Shown piece by piece: positions 63,702-64,000 of a stretch of 64,000 nucleotides of DNA. This stretch comes from Xanthomonas sp. Leaf131 (GTDB lineage Bacteria; Pseudomonadota; Gammaproteobacteria; Xanthomonadales; Xanthomonadaceae). Under the pieces are notes generated by a model, which saw nothing but the letters and a program-made list of their open reading frames with translations, made no database searches and was not told where the DNA came from. The DNA lies in contig NZ_LMOG01000019.1 of assembly GCF_001423495.1 (NCBI RefSeq), positions 156,699-220,698 of the forward strand. The letters run 5' to 3'. Position 1 is the stretch's first letter; every line of letters starts with the position of its first letter. The position numbers and the translations under genes are program-made.

Positions 63702-64000
63702 TCATGCCGTCGGTGTCGCGTGCGTGGGAACCACAGCGAGCTTGCGCAGCGCAGGCAGCAACTTGTTGTACTTGGAGACCTGCCGCAGCGCGGCCAAGCT
63801 GACGCAGTACTTGGACGCGCTATTGGTGGGGTGCTGGTGCAGGCGGCGCAGGATCTTGTCGGCGATGCCGTTGGCGTTGCCCGACTTGGTTTCGACGATC
63901 ACCAGGTCATCGTCGATCCGGCAGGTGCCAGAGGCATCCATGAAGACCATGCCGCGGTCGATCGTCATCCGCTCGCCCCCTTCCTTGGCCACCAGCGTGG
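63702..64000 (-). CDS. VTC-domain polyphosphate polymerase-like protein, C-terminal part (cut by window edge)
   Basis: C-terminal piece of a protein continuing past the right edge; no start is shown. The readable residues include KEGGERMTIDRGMVFMDASG and DDDLVIVETKSGNANGIADK, matching the end of the VTC fold, in which ERxTID and a late LVIxExKS strand are conserved. Then LRRLHQHPTNSASKYCVSLAAL and LLPALRKL close it. VTC4-like enzymes polymerise polyphosphate from ATP in yeast, and bacterial VTC-domain proteins are mostly untested. It is upstream of, and likely in one operon with, the phytase-like and porin genes. Confidence 0.78.
   Translation of the reverse strand, partial: TLVAKEGGERMTIDRGMVFMDASGTCRIDDDLVIVETKSGNANGIADKILRRLHQHPTNSASKYCVSLAALRQVSKYNKLLPALRKLAVVPTHATPTA

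Overview
The window is a 64 kb piece of a Xanthomonas-like chromosome (Xanthomonadaceae, Gammaproteobacteria). It has high GC, tightly packed genes with many 4-nt ATGA overlaps, the usual gammaproteobacterial housekeeping order (leuS-lptE-holA-nadD-rsfS-rlmH and maf-rng-yhdP-tldD-yjgA-pmbA), and intergenic palindromes and short CGATTCC-type repeats typical of xanthomonads. The species cannot be fixed by reading alone. No rRNA, tRNA, IS element, prophage or CRISPR array was seen.

Layout. 1-10.8 kb: the end of a cation:proton antiporter, then a two-component system (minus strand) divergent from a five-gene RND efflux operon (outer-membrane channel, MipA-like protein, membrane-fusion lipoprotein, RND pump, large lipoprotein hydrolase). 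11-25.5 kb: mixed single genes (pRiA4b-ORF3-like, ABC exporter, DUF885 lipoprotein, GFA-type zinc protein, DUF4349 lipoprotein, cupin-DUF2867 protein with an ArsR-type regulator, LysR regulator, EamA transporter, cyclophilin, DUF4442 hotdog protein, CnoX-like thioredoxin-TPR, DUF998 membrane protein). 25.6-48.2 kb: the housekeeping block for tRNA charging, LPS export, DNA polymerase delta subunit, NAD synthesis, ribosome silencing and 23S methylation, RNase G, envelope maintenance, TldD/PmbA protease and ribosome biogenesis. It is interrupted by a J-domain-like protein, a PhoX-like phosphatase, a TonB protein, a SIMPL-domain protein and a DUF6065 protein. 48.5-58 kb: DUF4870 protein, secreted M35 metallopeptidase, tilS-xseB-ispA, a PhoA-type alkaline phosphatase, a dicarboxylate/amino-acid symporter, a methyltransferase and an acyl-CoA thioesterase. 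58-64 kb: five co-directional minus-strand genes (VTC-domain polyphosphate-polymerase-like protein, phytase-like lipoprotein, OprO/OprP-like porin, NtrC-type sigma-54 activator, HAMP histidine kinase).

Phosphorus handling recurs: PhoX-like and PhoA-like phosphatases share a dyad motif in their upstream regions, and the right-end cluster joins a polyphosphate polymerase-like protein to a phosphate-type porin, a phytase-like protein and a sigma-54 regulatory pair. That cluster is my best candidate for an undescribed system. Other unexplained structure is mainly non-coding: a 130-bp palindromic element present twice (once with about 80 extra bp), a 3x50-bp tandem repeat in front of pmbA, a degenerate 58-bp-period repeat between leuS and lptE, and a CGATTCC repeat family lying after stop codons, one copy of which reads into the nadD coding frame.
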